Shown piece after piece: positions 56,809 through 64,000 of a DNA stretch of 64,000 nt. The DNA is taken from positions 781,937 to 845,936 of the forward strand of contig NW_012236519.1 in NCBI RefSeq assembly GCF_000787575.1, in the 5' to 3' direction. Under the pieces are notes generated by a model. It did no database searches. It was given only the letters and a program-made list of their open reading frames with translations, and was not told the origin of the DNA. The DNA comes from Acytostelium subglobosum LB1. Taxonomy: Eukaryota; Evosea; Eumycetozoa; Acytosteliales; Acytosteliaceae. Both the position numbers and the translations under genes were made by a program. How positions within the stretch are numbered: position 1 is the first letter of the stretch; every line of letters begins with the position of its first letter.

Positions 56809-59128
56809 TCAGTAACCTCTGATCTCTTGCAACACTTTGGCCACTTCGTTGGCGCTCACGCGACCATTGTGACTGTACTCCATTGTGAATGAAGCGTTGC
56901 CGTGTGTGAATGATCGCAGTTGGGTTGAGTATCCGATCATCTCCTTGAGTGGCACCAATGCCGAGATGATATGTGTGTTCTTCTCCATGCCCACCTCCTT
57001 GATGGTGCCGCGACGTTGGCGCGACAGGTCGGACAGAACGCTGCCCAGGTACTTCTCGTCGACCGAGATCTCCAGATTCATCAGCGGCTCCAAGATGACC
57101 GCGCCAGCTTGGTCGCCCAGCTTGAGTATCGACCTGATCACACAGTTGCGGAAGGCCATGGGCGGGGTCTCGGCCTCTGAGCGGTAGAAGATGCCGTGTA
57201 TTGTAACGCCCACATCGATCACGGGGAAGCCCAGTGGAAGACCACGCTGGAACGAGGACTCGATGCCCTCTGTAATTGATTGTTTCACGCGATCTAGTAC
57301 AGACTTCTCCATGGACTCGACGACCGAGTCTTCCAGCTCGAACTTGATCTGATTGCCTGTGCCCGGCTCCAGTGGCTCCATCGAGATTGACACGCCAGCG
57401 GTGTAGGTCTTAACGCCAGCTGAGGTCTGCACGTCGAACGACTCGACAATGTCATCCTCACGTATTGACTCCGATATCGTGCCCTTGTATGATACCTGCA
57501 TGCGGCCCATCGTGCAGGCCACCTTGAAGTGATTGTCCAGCCTATCCTTGATGATCTCCAAGTGCAGCTCGCCCATGCCACTGATCAATATCTGCTGTGC
57601 CTCAGAGATGTGATATAAGAATGAAGGATCCTCACGTTGAAGGATCTCCAACGCTTCGATCAGCGGGTTGTAATCCTTCTCTGTGTCGGGCTCGAGCGCG
57701 CAGAAGAATACGGGCGGCGGGTTGACAATGCCTTTGAGAACAGGCCGCAGCGCGCGGTCATTGGATGGCTCGTAGATCAGTGTGTCGCCCGTGCTAACGT
57801 CCCTCAGTCCAAGGATGGCGCCAATGTCACCTGCTCGCAGCTCGCTGATCTCCTCCATGTCGTCGGCTGCCACCTGCAGCAGCTTCTGGACGCGCTCCTT
57901 CTCGCCTCCCTTCTTGGCGTTGAATATTGTTGTGCCAGCCTTGAGCACGCCTGCATAGACTCGCGAGAACACAATTAGTCCACGACGCTTGTCGTGCACA
58001 ACCTTGAAGGCCAGTGCGACCAATGGGTCCTTGGTATTGGCTGCGATCGACACTGTCTTGTTGGTGCGCATGTCCACTGCAGTGGGCGGGTCGCGGTCCA
58101 GGGGCGAGGGCAGGTAGTGGATCACACTGTCCATCACCTGCTGCACGCCCTTGTTCTTGAGTGATGAGCCAAACATTGTGGGCACGGCCTTCATTGCAAC
58201 AGTGGCGCGACGAACTGCCGCGCGCAATGTAGTATCCGACACATCGCCATCCTTCTCAAAGTACTCTTGCATAAGTTGTTCGTCAAGATCGACCAAAGTG
58301 GTGAGCAACTGGTCGCGGTGTGCCTTGGCGCGGGCCATCAATTGCTCGCCACCATATGTTAGGATGTCGTGTATCTCGACCTGTTCGCCCTTGTCACCCT
58401 CCCATGTGATGACCTTCATGTCGACGAGGTCGACTACGGCGCCAAACATCGGACCGACATCGACAGGTATCTGCAACGGCAGGGGTACAGCATTGAGTCG
58501 CGCCTGCATCATCTTTAGTGTCTTCTCCGCTGTGGCACCCTCCCTATCCATCTTGTTGACAAAGGCGATGCGTGGCACCTGATAGCGATCGGCCTGATTC
58601 CAAACAGTGATCGACTGTGCCTGCACACCCGCCACAGCGTCAAAGATCGCGACGGCGCCATCCATCACACGGACACTGCGCTCGACCTCGACTGTGAAGT
58701 CGACGTGGCCAGGAGTGTCGACCAGATTGATTCGATGATTCTGCCAGGGGAATGTGATTGTTGCTGCTGTGATGGTGATGCCACGCTCTCTCTCCATCTT
58801 CAAATGATCCATCACTGTATCTCCTTTGTGCACCTCACCAATCCTTCTGATCATTCCCGAATAATACAACATTCGCTCGCATGTTGTAGTCTTGCCAGCA
58901 TCGACATGGGCAATGATACCTATATTCCTATACTTTGCCAACTCACTAGAGTCTAAGATTGATTGATTGATTGATTGAGTGAGTGAATGTGTCATGCGTG
59001 TCGGGCAATCAGTTGGACTTACACTTCTTCTTTGAGGCATCTTTCTGAGTGAAGTATGTTCGCGTGGACCAGGATGGTACTGACCTCGTAGCAACACCTC
59101 TGCATTGACTACGAAGTAGAGATAACAT
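56809..59128 (-). CDS. gfm2: Mitochondrial elongation factor G2 (ribosome recycling GTPase)
   Basis: Exon 1 (59128-59023) encodes an Arg/Ser-rich presequence (MLSLLRSQCRGVATRSVPSW). A GTAAGT...TTAG intron and exon 2 (58952-56809) follow, giving 749 aa. G motifs are AHVDAGKTT, DTPGHVDF and NKMDREGA, followed by domains II-V. Phrases such as RNIGIIAHVDAGKTTT, AVAGVQAQSITVWNQAD and SSLKNKGVQQVMDSVIHYLP match EF-G2 (GFM2/MEF2) better than EF-G1. EF-G2 works with mitochondrial RRF to split ribosomes after termination and does not drive translocation. The start at 59128 was chosen because it gives a targeting signal and a clean splice; a frame starting at 59097 reads through the intron. Confidence 0.92.
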
Positions 59129-59209
59129 AGTTATAATAACAAACACACTCTGACACGTGATGAACTGCTGGTGGTGTGACTCGTCTTTCGTCTTTTTGGG
59201 ACTTTGAGT

Positions 59210-60547
59210 TTATTTGTTTGAATTACTGATTGTGTGAGTGAAATAATCAATAAATGGGGAATGAACCAAAGAATCAATTGAAGGAGAATGTAACCTTGAG
59301 AGGTAAATCAAAACATGCCAAAGAATGAGTCCTGGAACATCTGATGATATGTTGCCATTGCTGGAGCTGATACAAATGATCCGAGGGGGACCACTCACAA
59401 CCTGAAGAACTATGTTATTGATCGATCTCTTTCTACTCTTGGTTATAATACGTAACTGGCCAGCTACACCATCGATGGAAAAGAACTTGGATGTAAAATT
59501 ATTACGATCCGGTCGGTAAGAAACAGAACCATAGTATCTTCTGGATGCCCTGACTTTGACTTTGTTGTTTGAGTAAACCAGAGGCTTTACTACATTAGGA
59601 ATCTTTAGAAGAGGTTCCAAAGGGATGAGTGGATAGACTTCTGGATGTGTTGGGACGGGCTTCAAGAAAGGCATCTTGGATATCATATCCAGGGTGATCG
59701 AGGCATACCTTACAACCAAACTCCAATCCTTAACAACACTACAGACGTTGTTGGTAGCGTTGACTGGATCCAGGACACGACGACCATTGATAGGACCAGC
59801 CACATTCTTCCAAGTTGACTTGAACCTAGCGCTCCAATTAATGTCAAAGGAAGGAGCAGCAAGTTGTTGCATTACAGTCTTGAATAAGTCATTCAACTGT
59901 TTGGTGCTGCCCAATGTCTCAAACACCTTCTTGGATATCAACTCCAAGAGGTATGAACTGGGCTGGTTCTTCTCCCGCTTGGACCACCCCCATATAGGTA
60001 ACCTTGTCCAGAGCTTCACCATTCTGATCAGGTCCTTGCCCTTGGCGGAGGTATTTCCTATGAACTGGACTTGGTCATGGGAGGCGGTTGCATGGGCATA
60101 TGGCAGCTGAGTCTTTCGGTTCAGTGTAGTGTACCACATTGATCTTTGAAGTGCTTTGCCATCAACAGGAGGTGGTGATGGCAATATGTCAAACTTGACA
60201 CCTTTATAGGTGACCTCAATACTTCTGAAGTGTATTTCGATCTGGCCTGATACAGGGTCCCCAACCGTCTTTGAATGCTCACTCTCCTGGACATTGGAAA
60301 ACTGGGGAGATGATGACAGGGCACTGTAGAGTAGAGCGACGTATTTCTTCATGTCTCGAGATGTGGGCATCATTCCGTAGAATATAACACAGATGTCCAC
60401 TTCATGTCGATCGGCACAGTTGGTACCCTTGCCCATTGAACCGCCCTTGAATGTCTCAGCTGGAGCAACACTCTGGAATGGTACATATCTCATTAATATA
60501 AGATTTAATGACCTTCTTGGTTTCTTGTATAGGACGTATGTTGACAT
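59210..60547 (-). CDS. OAS-like nucleotidyltransferase (CD-NTase superfamily)
   Basis: 445 aa, no intron visible. Residues 35-55 read GGSMGKGT...HEVDICVIF, the Pol-beta-type nucleotidyltransferase motif as in 2'-5'-oligoadenylate synthetases. A third acidic position is seen at KFDILPSPP (Asp120). Further OAS hallmarks are KDLIRMVKLWTRLP followed by PSSYLLELISKKVFE, and a PVNATNNV turn in the OAS1-C-like helical domain. Such enzymes make 2'-5' or cyclic oligonucleotides on sensing nucleic acid. Oddly, the first metal pair is Glu-x-Asp (E49, D51) instead of Asp-x-Asp. The last ~60 residues look like spacer-derived sequence, and the stop codon overlaps AATAAA. It lies 81 bp downstream of gfm2's start and next to the viral module, so it may be host or cargo. 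Confidence 0.72.
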   Translation of the reverse strand: MSTYVLYKKPRRSLNLILMRYVPFQSVAPAETFKGGSMGKGTNCADRHEVDICVIFYGMMPTSRDMKKYVALLYSALSSSPQFSNVQESEHSKTVGDPVSGQIEIHFRSIEVTYKGVKFDILPSPPPVDGKALQRSMWYTTLNRKTQLPYAHATASHDQVQFIGNTSAKGKDLIRMVKLWTRLPIWGWSKREKNQPSSYLLELISKKVFETLGSTKQLNDLFKTVMQQLAAPSFDINWSARFKSTWKNVAGPINGRRVLDPVNATNNVCSVVKDWSLVVRYASITLDMISKMPFLKPVPTHPEVYPLIPLEPLLKIPNVVKPLVYSNNKVKVRASRRYYGSVSYRPDRNNFTSKFFSIDGVAGQLRIITKSRKRSINNIVLQVVSGPPRIICISSSNGNISSDVPGLILWHVLIYLSRLHSPSIDSLVHSPFIDYFTHTISNSNK

Positions 60548-60686
60548 TGATCGTGTGTGGATAACTCATCGCCGCTGGCTTCGCAACATTACGCAGCTGG
60601 CGCTGCTTCATTTCATACTTCCAGATTCTTCTCTTTATAGTTTTATATACTTCAAAGTTATTAAAAAAGGTATCTGTATCAACAAT

Positions 60687-60785
60687 GTAGAATTGTAGTA
60701 GAAATAGAGTTTAGAAGTTCAAAATAATAAAAATAATTAATCCTAAATCCAGGAGGTAATTTTCCTAATTCTACTACAATTCTAC
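60687..60785. repeat. Palindromic-end unit, copy 1
   Basis: A 99-bp unit bounded by GTAGAATTGTAGTAGAA (60687-60703) and its exact reverse complement TTCTACTACAATTCTAC (60769-60785). The interior (ATAGAGTTTAGAAGTTCAAA...) is AT-rich and not self-complementary. The preceding ~25 bp (AAAAAGGTATCTGTATC) also resemble those before copy 2. It looks like a tiny inverted-repeat element or a processing/terminal structure. Confidence 0.85.
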
Positions 60786-60848
60786 TTTGAGTACCTGTCA
60801 CCGCCATAGCAGTGAGCATGATGGAAAAAGAGTATGTGTCTAATCAAT

Positions 60849-60948
60849 GTAGAATTGTAGTAGAAATAGAGTTTAGAAGTTCAAAATAATAGAATTAATT
60901 TAATCCTAATTAAAGAGGGTCATTTTTGTAATTCTACTATTATTCTAC
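60849..60948. repeat. Palindromic-end unit, copy 2
   Basis: Same left arm GTAGAATTGTAGTAGAA (60849-60865), the same following 22 bases, and a right arm TTCTACTATTATTCTAC (60932-60948) with two mismatches to the perfect complement. It lies in direct orientation to copy 1 with a 162-bp period and ends 37 bp before the stop codon of the packaging ATPase. Confidence 0.85.
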
Positions 60949-60985
60949 TTTCGATTCATGTTAGCGCTGTAAGTTAATTTCTATA

Positions 60986-61828
60986 CTAGTTGACAAGAAA
61001 ATTGGTATTAAAATCGATCCTGTAATCATCACCATTGCGAGAGATGTAAAAGAAATGATATTTCTCTTTGGTCGCTATCTGATACATCTTCATGAACGTT
61101 AGTAATGATACCGTCAAAGACAACTCGTCATATATTATCTTAAGAGTGTCGTCATTGATATTTTTGAACAATAATACATAATCCAGGTTACCTTTGCGAA
61201 TAGAGGCCGCAGTGTCCTTCCATGATTGGGTGCTAATAATAATTTTAGAACTGAAGTGCCTGTGGATCTTCATCAACTTGGGGATGGAAGGGTCCTTTAA
61301 CTCGTTGCTCAGGTCATCAAAAATAATTATATATTCTGGAGCAACATACATTGGCTTGGCAGGTTCTTTTGGAGGTGGCAGAGCGTATGGCCCGATCAGA
61401 GGATAAGACTTGATCATTGGGACAGAAGGGTCTCTCAATGGCATTTTGTTGGGATCGCCAGGAGAAACTTGAGGACTAGCCAGTTGTTGTAAAGAAGCAA
61501 TAAATTCATCCAATAAATTAATCTTGCCATCCTTGATGCTTGTGTATGTTTTAAATTCAATCCCACGTTTGGTCATGTCATCCTGGATGGCCACCCAACT
61601 GAGATCATTGTTTACAGTGGCGCAGAATATTATCACCTTGGTGTTCTTGCCTGCACACTCATCAATTATCTTCTTGATGGTTACAGTTTTACCACTGTTC
61701 TTTGGCGCACATATCAAAATGTTGGCATTGACCTGGTTGAAGAGTTTGGATCCTTTAATATTTTTTGGTTGTTTAGGTAGTTTAATTGGCTCTACCTCTA
61801 CATCATTTATTGTTTGTAGCTTGATCAT
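60986..61828 (-). CDS. A32-like DNA-packaging ATPase (FtsK/HerA clade) of a Polinton-like element
   Basis: 280 aa, no introns. The Walker A motif is APKNSGKT (residues 41-48) after hydrophobic NANILIC. Walker B is IIIFDDL (167-173). The Gln-containing sensor motif IISTQSW (197-203) and the downstream IRKGNLDYVLLF are characteristic of the A32/Polinton packaging ATPases, which pump DNA into preformed icosahedral capsids. Length is at the short end for this clade. It sits 19 bp downstream of the small virion-like gene and is the last gene of the module on this side. Codon use is AT-ending and lacks the GC preference of the conserved host genes. Confidence 0.85.
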   Translation of the reverse strand: MIKLQTINDVEVEPIKLPKQPKNIKGSKLFNQVNANILICAPKNSGKTVTIKKIIDECAGKNTKVIIFCATVNNDLSWVAIQDDMTKRGIEFKTYTSIKDGKINLLDEFIASLQQLASPQVSPGDPNKMPLRDPSVPMIKSYPLIGPYALPPPKEPAKPMYVAPEYIIIFDDLSNELKDPSIPKLMKIHRHFSSKIIISTQSWKDTAASIRKGNLDYVLLFKNINDDTLKIIYDELSLTVSLLTFMKMYQIATKEKYHFFYISRNGDDYRIDFNTNFLVN

Positions 61829-61847
61829 CTATATTATTTAGGTAATA

Positions 61848-62246
61848 CTATTGTTGTCCCCCATACTTGACAAACTCTAAAGCAATTGTAACAGCAACCG
61901 CCTCTTTAACACGTCCTCCCTTCTCATTCACACATTCAAAATAATAATTTCCTTGAATGTATCTTCCTGCTTTGTTCAAGAACTTGTAGTTAGGGGAAAG
62001 GAAACATATCTGCTCTGTGCTACAATACAACACGTTGTCAGGAATCAAATTGGATCTTATTTGAATTAGATTGGTGGTATCCCCTCTGTACATAACTTCA
62101 TAAGACTTGACAATAATTTGGTCTGGAACAAAATCAACATTTATTGGTACAGAGATTCTTTTATCAACAGGAGGGTTCTCTCCATCAGCTGGAAAAACAA
62201 GATTGACAAACACTGTCTTTATGCACATTTCTTTTGAGTATCCCAT
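61848..62246 (-). CDS. Small beta-rich protein of the capsid module
   Basis: 132 aa, no introns. It is dominated by alternating hydrophobic strands (KRISVPINVDFVPDQIIVKS, VAVTIALEFVKY) with a NLIQIRSNLIPDNVLYC centre. Such compact beta proteins with a PDQIIVKS-like phrase accompany capsid genes in Polinton-like viruses and adintoviruses and may be a minor capsid or penton-type protein. I am confident that it belongs to the module by position and strand, not of its exact role. Confidence 0.55.
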   Translation of the reverse strand: MGYSKEMCIKTVFVNLVFPADGENPPVDKRISVPINVDFVPDQIIVKSYEVMYRGDTTNLIQIRSNLIPDNVLYCSTEQICFLSPNYKFLNKAGRYIQGNYYFECVNEKGGRVKEAVAVTIALEFVKYGGQQ

Positions 62247-62264
62247 TTATATTAACTACCAGAG

Positions 62265-62292
62265 ATTTAATTGGAGATTGCTCCAATTAAAT
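62265..62292 (-). terminator. Perfect hairpin after the capsid gene
   Basis: ATTTAATTGGAG (62265-62276) and CTCCAATTAAAT (62281-62292) are exact reverse complements around a 4-base loop. The hairpin lies 19 bases after the stop codon of the 330-aa capsid frame and 19 bases before the next start. In mimivirus-type and virophage transcription, 3' hairpins mark the polyadenylation site. A comparable role is inferred. Confidence 0.6.
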
Positions 62293-62310
62293 CAGGCTTC
62301 GCGAGATTAT

Positions 62311-63303
62311 TTACACCAAAACAAGGCCATTAGGTGTGATGACCAGCTTACGTTTGCACACCACAGTTGATTGATGTGTCAAGTTGGTATTTTCGCTGAG
62401 GAAACCAATGAAATCCCATTTCTGCTCACCAAGGTTGAGATCAATACCAGTGATAGCGTTGTCCTTGTTGAAGTTGGAGGTGCCGTCGCCAAACTCCTCA
62501 ATCCAGCACCAGTTCCTGTTGTGGATTCTTGGTGTCAATAGTGACGAGTCTTTGAGGATCCATCGCAGTGCCATGTAATCGTCGTTAAGGTTCAAATAAT
62601 AATCATATTGCATTAACCTGTTATTGTTGATATTTGTGTAAAAGTGATCCAACTTGGTGTTTCTCCAGTTATTGTTGTAAATGGCTGTATTAGCTGCAGT
62701 TTGTGTTAGGAAAAGACTGTGATAGATCCTCTCCAACGTCATACCATTTTGTCGATTGACTCTGAGAGTCACCGATTGGTTCTGTCCAGTGAGCGCTGCT
62801 TGGTAAGAGTACGAGTAAGGTATCATCAAAGAGAATCCATCTGGACTGAAAATCTTGGTCTGGAGCTCATTGACAATCGCGAGGTTCTTTTCCACTGCCA
62901 GATAAATCGCCATGTTTGTGACATTAAATGCTGCCGGTGCGGGCAATGCAACTGGATTGGTTGTTGGGATTGGTGATGGGGGTGGTTGAATTGCTGGTGA
63001 TGGATCTGGGAGTGCTGCAGGTGGATCAGCAGCGAATGCGATATTAGCGAGCTCTGACCAAACGAATCTTACCAATAATGTCTCGTTCAACATGATGTCT
63101 TTGTCAACACAGAGAATTGATTCATAGAGTTCATTGAAAGGGATTGTTACAACAACATTGGTCTCACCGCCAGCGCCATCCCCAGCAAGTAAATACCTAG
63201 GCTCCACATAAGGGACTGCTGCTTCCTCTCCAGTGTAGTTGGGGTTGTAAACCATTCCAGCAGCGTATGAGTTTGGTAGTTTGGATGAAAGACATGGGAT
63301 CAT
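62311..63303 (-). CDS. Major capsid protein, C-terminal part (double-jelly-roll type)
   Basis: 330 aa. The text continues the fold begun in the upstream overlapping frame. It has strand-rich segments (VVVTIPFNELYESILCVDKD), a Pro/Ala-rich loop (residues ~95-125), and a second barrel region (YYLNLNDDYMALRWILKDSS, QKWDFIGFLSENTNL) near the C-terminus. The start ATG overlaps the stop of the upstream frame as ATGA (63300-63303). Together the two parts would be about 465 aa, a normal size for a Polinton/adintovirus-type capsid protein. This suggests that one gene has been split by a frame change or is expressed in two pieces. Confidence 0.65.
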   Translation of the reverse strand: MIPCLSSKLPNSYAAGMVYNPNYTGEEAAVPYVEPRYLLAGDGAGGETNVVVTIPFNELYESILCVDKDIMLNETLLVRFVWSELANIAFAADPPAALPDPSPAIQPPPSPIPTTNPVALPAPAAFNVTNMAIYLAVEKNLAIVNELQTKIFSPDGFSLMIPYSYSYQAALTGQNQSVTLRVNRQNGMTLERIYHSLFLTQTAANTAIYNNNWRNTKLDHFYTNINNNRLMQYDYYLNLNDDYMALRWILKDSSLLTPRIHNRNWCWIEEFGDGTSNFNKDNAITGIDLNLGEQKWDFIGFLSENTNLTHQSTVVCKRKLVITPNGLVLV

Positions 63304-63707
63304 AATTGATCGCTCGTCATTCTAAAAGATGCGAATGTGTTTTCTGTCTCGACCAATGGTTTGTTCCTCACTGTCACCATCTTGGCGTGGAGATGGAAGT
63401 TGGTATGATTCATCAAATCCAAACCACCTCCTATATACACCTGGATCTGTCTGAAGAATGGACAAAAGTCAGCAAACATCATTGTCTGTTTGTTTGCCAC
63501 GCCAGGCAGATTGAATATGAACCTAAAGTATGATCTTGACAAGTTGTATGCCTTGGACGGTGGGATCTCAAAGATTGTGTCATTGCCACCAGAGTAAACA
63601 GTTGTTGATGTTGTGCCTGACTGTGGGAACAGCCTCGTATATTCATACTCAGGTTCGGCAACGAGCAGGGGCGTGTAATCTAATTCCTTTGAAACGACGT
63701 TCTCCAT
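63300..63707 (-). CDS. Major capsid protein, N-terminal jelly-roll part
   Basis: 135 aa with an N-terminal segment of capsid type: GGNDTIFEIPPSKAYNLSRS, then FADFCPFFRQIQVYIGGGLD and LMNHTNFHLHAKMV. These resemble the first barrel of double-jelly-roll capsid proteins in Polinton-like viruses. It stops at a TGA that overlaps the ATG of the next frame, so it lacks the second barrel. It could be a frameshifted single gene (a sign of decay or a sequencing error) or a true two-part arrangement. I have not written out any joined form. Confidence 0.65.
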   Translation of the reverse strand: MENVVSKELDYTPLLVAEPEYEYTRLFPQSGTTSTTVYSGGNDTIFEIPPSKAYNLSRSYFRFIFNLPGVANKQTMMFADFCPFFRQIQVYIGGGLDLMNHTNFHLHAKMVTVRNKPLVETENTFASFRMTSDQL

Positions 63708-63730
63708 CTATTATATATTGTAACGATCGA

Positions 63731-64000
63731 TTATATTTCGCTGCTAATCTGGATGGTCTCATGCTCCTTGACCAACAAATAATTAATATATCCTCGTGTC
63801 AGCTCGTAGATGTCGTTGCGCCTGTACAATATCAACGTCAAGTTCATATCGACGCCATTCAAGAAGATCTCGACTCCATCCTTGTCTGTTAAATATATGT
63901 AGAACGTCTTTTTAGTCTTTGACACCAACTGCTTAGAGTATGCCTCCAAGTTGTGATTGGTCCAGTTTACATACGCAAAGTCAGGGACGCCAGCTGTGCA
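63731..64000 (-). CDS. Probable virion structural protein, N-terminus beyond the window
   Basis: The frame is open to the right edge; the visible 89 residues end at 63731. It contains FYIYLTDKDGVEIFLNGVDM followed by a strand-rich stretch (LTLILYRRNDIYELT). The x-L-T-D-x-D-G-x-x-I-x-L-N-G-x-D phrase occurs in structural proteins next to capsid genes of Polinton-like elements, but I cannot name the protein. Only 23 bp separate it from the capsid frame, so the module is compact and continues to the right. Confidence 0.55.
   Translation of the reverse strand, partial: CTAGVPDFAYVNWTNHNLEAYSKQLVSKTKKTFYIYLTDKDGVEIFLNGVDMNLTLILYRRNDIYELTRGYINYLLVKEHETIQISSEI

Overview
The window is nuclear DNA of a social amoeba (Dictyostelia), probably one of the less AT-rich, non-discoideum lineages. 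The evidence is the gene content: an HssA/B-type small protein, FNIP-repeat proteins, a ComC/Tgr-like lectin-IPT-EGF adhesion protein, Ku70 with a PBZ finger and a kinesin-6. Introns are short (about 70-110 bp) with GTATGT/GTAAGT donors, and introns and spacers are full of (TGAT/ATCA)n simple repeats. Intron positions given below were inferred by eye from GT-AG borders and phase continuity, so they are predictions without transcript support.

Region 1 (1-7 kb): the tail of an unknown gene, Ku70, a small probable mitochondrial protein gene, then a graveyard of decayed fragments. The graveyard holds a B-box/kelch-type pseudogene, a second fragment of that family, and a partial duplicate of the mitochondrial-protein gene with its intron. 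Region 2 (7-14 kb) is gene-poor and unusually GC-rich for spacer. It has two related degenerate minisatellite fields about 5 kb apart, a 100-N assembly gap flanked by near-identical sequence, and only weak gene models.

Region 3 (14-30 kb) is well populated: an ARC5/DRP5-type dynamin-like GTPase, a VTT-domain membrane protein, a tandem trio of two-TM Cys-rich proteins, a 1090-aa adhesion receptor, a secreted double-psi-barrel + LysM protein, an HssA/B-like gene and PEX5. Region 4 (30-59 kb): two FNIP-repeat genes broken by frameshifts, MIX23, kinesin-6, three copies of an F-box-like/LRR-like family (one broken), CHMP1, S-adenosylhomocysteine hydrolase, a GT10 fucosyltransferase fused to a LamG-like domain, tubulin cofactor D, a dCTP-deaminase-like protein and mitochondrial EF-G2.

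Region 5 (59.2-64 kb, right edge) is the most unusual part. Intronless genes lie tightly packed on one strand: an A32-like DNA-packaging ATPase, a small beta-rich protein, a double-jelly-roll-like major capsid protein split over two overlapping frames, and another probable virion protein that runs off the window. This is the morphogenesis module of an integrated Polinton-like/adintovirus-like element. Between it and host EF-G2 sit two tandem ~100-bp units with 17-bp inverted ends and an intronless OAS-like (CD-NTase superfamily) nucleotidyltransferase. Whether that enzyme is host defence or element cargo cannot be decided from this window.
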